From contig JBMOIB010000030.1 in the NCBI GenBank assembly GCA_049317545.1, positions 1 to 29,194 on the forward strand: a stretch of 29,194 bases of DNA, given 5' to 3'. This DNA comes from REEB506 sp049317545. GTDB lineage: Bacteria > Pseudomonadota > Alphaproteobacteria > Caulobacterales > Aquidulcibacteraceae. Below, piece by piece: positions 26,796 to 29,194 of the stretch. A model generated the notes under the pieces. That model was not told where the DNA came from, searched no databases, and was given only the letters and a program-made list of their open reading frames with translations. Within the stretch, counting starts at the first letter, position 1. Each line of letters starts with the position of its first letter. A program made the translations under genes and the position numbers.

Positions 26796-29194
26796 ATGAC
26801 GGGCATCGGCGCGCGCAGCTTGAGAATCGCCGTGGCTTGCCTGGTCGCTGCCGCGCCTGGCCAGGCCTGGGCGGCGCCGGTGCGCGTCGTCGCGTCCGAG
26901 ACGCCCGCTGGCGCGCGCATCGATCTCGATTTTGGCGGCGCCGCGCCACCCGATCTTCGCGCGGAGGCCGCTGGGCCGGCGATCCTGTTGAAATTCTCAG
27001 AACCGGTCGACGTCGAGACCGCCAAGCTGCCCGCCGGCGCGCCGCGCACGATCGCGTTTGCGCGCAAGGAAGACGAGGGGCGCACGCTGCGTTTGACGAT
27101 GCGTCGCGCTGTGGCGCCAAGCGTCGCCCGATCAGGCGCCGGCTGGCGCGTCGACCTGACGCCGAACAGCGCGAGCGAAGCCGTCGTCGCGAAGCCGCCC
27201 GGCGGACTCCAGGAAGTCATGGTCGGCGAGAGCAAAGACTTCACCCGCCTGACGTTCACCTTCTCCGGACCCACGACCGTTGCGCCCTTGCAGACCGGCG
27301 AGCGTCTCGATCTGCGTTTCTCGCGCGGCGCGGAGGTTGATGTCGGAAGGCTCAAGGTTTACCCGCCGAAGTTCGTCAAGGCGGTGAAGGAAACCTCCGT
27401 TTCCGGACGGTTCTCGTTGAGCCTGACGCTTGATCCGGGCGTTCGCCAGCGTCATTTCGTGGAAGGCTCGCGCGTCGTCGTCGATCTCCTTGCGCCGGCT
27501 GCGCCCACAACGCCGACTGTAAAAAAGCCGCCGCCGCCGCCTGCGCCGGTGGCCGATCTTAAAGCCTCGCCCGACGATCCGGCCGGCAAAGGCGCGATCA
27601 TTCGCGTCGCGCTCGCCGACGATCCCAACGCGGCGCGCATCGTGGTGCGCTGGCCCAAGCCCGCCCGCGCGGCCGCCTTTCGGCGCGGCGACGCGGTTTG
27701 GATCGTGTTCGATTCGCAGGCCAAGCTCGACATTTCCGGCCTGCCCAAGGTCGGCCGACGCCACCGCGATCTCCTCACCATGACCGGCGACGGCTACACG
27801 GCGCTGCGTCTGTCGGCGCCGCCGGAAGTGCTGCTTTCCGCGGCTCAGGCCGGAACGGCGTGGACGTTCACGCTGGGCGATTCCATCGAGCGCCAAAGCG
27901 TTGGCGCGGTGGCCCGGAGGGAAATGACCGCGAGCGGCGGTCGCCTCGTCGCCGATCTCGGGCGCGAAGGCGTAGTGCGCTGGATCGAGGATCCGATCGT
28001 CGGCGACCGGGTTGCTTTGGCGCTCCTGCCGGGACCGGCCGTCGGGGTCGACGGGCGCATCGCGACTCTCGAAGCCTCCATGCTCACGACCGCCCACGGC
28101 GGCGCGCTCGAACCGCGCGCGGATGGCGTCGTGGTCGCAATGGAGGGTTCGCGCTTCGTCGCCAGCCGCAACGCGGGGCTCATCACCGGCGCGATCCAGA
28201 AGCCGGCGATGGACGCGCCGGAGACGCCGTCGCTCGGCTCGTACGGACTGCTCAACCTCGAGAATTGGGCCAAGCCCGGCGCCTCGCCAATCAAGACGCT
28301 CGACGAGCTGGAACGGGCCGCGGCGCGGGAAGGCGTCGGCGAGGGCGCCAGCGCCAACGCACGGCTGTCGTTGGCGCGCTATTTGTTGTCGATCGAACTG
28401 GCGCCGGAGGCGCTCGGCGCGCTGCGGGTCGCGGCGATCAATCAGCCTCTGCTCGCCAATGATTCCGAATTCCGGCTGATGCGCGCCGCCGCTAACCTGA
28501 TGATGGGTCGGGTTGTCGATGCGCGCGCCGACCTCAGCGCCGCCGGCCTCGCCGATGATCCGAGCGCAGCGCTTTGGCGAGGCTACGCTGCGGTTCTGCA
28601 GGAAAACTGGGCCGCGGCGCGGCGCGAACTCGAAGCCGGTCGCGACGCGCTGCACACGCAGACCGGGGCGTGGCGCGTCCGGTTCCGGCTGGCGCTCGCC
28701 GAGGCCGCATTGCGCCAGGGCGATCTCGCGGTCGCCGGCGGCGCCGCCGACGATGCGATGGGAGAGGCTGGTCGCCCCGATCTGCAGCTGCAGGCGCGGC
28801 TCTTGAAGGCGCGTTACGCCGCAGCGATCGGCGATACGCAGCCGGCGTTGGCGGAATTCGAATCGCTCTCCAAGGCGCCGGACGAGGCGATCGCCGTGCG
28901 CGCCGCGCTCGAAAGCATCCGTCTGAAGCGGCAGACCGGGAAGATCACGCCCAAAGAGGCGGCCGACAAGCTCGAAGCGCTGCGCTACCGCTGGCGGGGC
29001 GATGCGCTGGAGCTTGAGACGATCCAGACGCTCGGCCACACCTACGCCGATCTCGGACAATGGCGCCAGGGTCTCGCGGTGATGGCTTCGGCCTCGGCGA
29101 CGTTCCCGAAAAATCCGGCGACCCGGCGCATGCGCATCGACATGGGCGCGATTTTCGAGCGTCTTTTCCTTGGCGGCGACGCCGACAAGCTCGA
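26796..29194 (+). CDS. Exported TPR-containing flagellar-cluster protein (3' end outside the window)
   Basis: At least 799 residues are visible and the frame stays open to the window end. A Sec signal peptide covers residues about 1–26 (LRIAVACLVAAAPGQAWAA). The first 230 residues contain two beta-rich AMIN-like segments (VRVVASETPAGARIDLDFGG; FTRLTFTFSGPTTVAPLQTG), followed by a Pro-rich linker (KKPPPPPAPVADL, around residue 245) and a further beta region (GDAVWIVFDSQAKLDISGLP). From about residue 505 the protein is helical and TPR-like (ARLSLARYLLSIELAPEALG; WRGYAAVLQENWAAARRELE). It may bind peptidoglycan through the AMIN-like part and partner proteins through the TPRs. Large TPR proteins follow motE-like genes in related flagellar clusters; the function is not established here. 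Confidence 0.82.
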   Translation, partial: MTGIGARSLRIAVACLVAAAPGQAWAAPVRVVASETPAGARIDLDFGGAAPPDLRAEAAGPAILLKFSEPVDVETAKLPAGAPRTIAFARKEDEGRTLRLTMRRAVAPSVARSGAGWRVDLTPNSASEAVVAKPPGGLQEVMVGESKDFTRLTFTFSGPTTVAPLQTGERLDLRFSRGAEVDVGRLKVYPPKFVKAVKETSVSGRFSLSLTLDPGVRQRHFVEGSRVVVDLLAPAAPTTPTVKKPPPPPAPVADLKASPDDPAGKGAIIRVALADDPNAARIVVRWPKPARAAAFRRGDAVWIVFDSQAKLDISGLPKVGRRHRDLLTMTGDGYTALRLSAPPEVLLSAAQAGTAWTFTLGDSIERQSVGAVARREMTASGGRLVADLGREGVVRWIEDPIVGDRVALALLPGPAVGVDGRIATLEASMLTTAHGGALEPRADGVVVAMEGSRFVASRNAGLITGAIQKPAMDAPETPSLGSYGLLNLENWAKPGASPIKTLDELERAAAREGVGEGASANARLSLARYLLSIELAPEALGALRVAAINQPLLANDSEFRLMRAAANLMMGRVVDARADLSAAGLADDPSAALWRGYAAVLQENWAAARRELEAGRDALHTQTGAWRVRFRLALAEAALRQGDLAVAGGAADDAMGEAGRPDLQLQARLLKARYAAAIGDTQPALAEFESLSKAPDEAIAVRAALESIRLKRQTGKITPKEAADKLEALRYRWRGDALELETIQTLGHTYADLGQWRQGLAVMASASATFPKNPATRRMRIDMGAIFERLFLGGDADKL

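Noticed and set aside
27132..29060. A 642-codon open frame on the minus strand
   Set aside because: It is antisense to the exported TPR protein, whose plus-strand frame has a signal peptide and clear domains. Its composition is the Arg/Ala/Asp-rich pattern of a GC-rich shadow frame.
1..29194. CRISPR arrays, insertion sequences, prophage or defence genes
   Set aside because: No spaced direct repeats, transposase, integrase or defence-type domains were seen; all recognised genes fit flagellar assembly, flagellin glycosylation or general regulation.

Overview
The window is a flagellar locus from a GC-rich alphaproteobacterium of the Caulobacterales/Hyphomonadaceae type. The evidence is gene order and content: flgI–flgJ–flgN divergent from fliX–dksA, flgF–flgG–flgA–flgH divergent from fliL–fliM, a FlaEY-like protein, and a FlmG-type TPR–glycosyltransferase, all arranged as in Caulobacter relatives. 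Promoter motifs (CtrA TTAA-N7-TTAA, sigma-54 GG-N10-GC, FlbD/ftr-like palindromes) agree. No species is claimed. No tRNA, rRNA, CRISPR or mobile element was seen.

Region 1 (1–2100): two tandem flagellin genes, each with its own control region and terminator. Region 2 (2105–11052): a complete pseudaminic acid pathway: pseB(-), pseG, a PseA/WbpG-type amidotransferase with HisH-like and HisF-like partners, a pseH–pseI reading frame without a stop between the two enzymes, pseC(-), a pseudaminic-acid-associated methylase, and an SpsF-type cytidylyltransferase likely acting as PseF(-). Region 3 (11144–17697): FlmG-like glycosyltransferase, a flagellin-related protein lacking the flagellin N-terminus, an unrecognised two-helix membrane protein(-), and a FlaEY-like protein with a beta-propeller.

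Region 4 (17702–20684): flgN-like, flgJ (rod-binding domain only) and flgI on the minus strand, divergent from fliX and dksA. Region 5 (20697–25680): flgH, flgA, flgG, flgF on the minus strand, divergent from fliL–fliM. Region 6 (25677–29194): a small membrane protein, a MotE-like protein and a large exported TPR protein that runs off the window.

Together: flagellins are made, modified with a pseudaminic-acid-type sugar (probably amidinated and perhaps methylated) by FlmG, and assembled on a basal body whose genes also lie here. The most striking observation is regulatory. The two divergent class II/class III intergenic regions (flgI–fliX and flgF–fliL) share one layout: a sigma-54 promoter, an ftr-like palindrome about 75 bp upstream, and a CtrA-type box 3–5 bp beyond it. 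The same palindrome occurs as a tandem pair 21 bp apart upstream of the second flagellin. All functional statements rest on reading the sequence and remembered family knowledge; no search was run.
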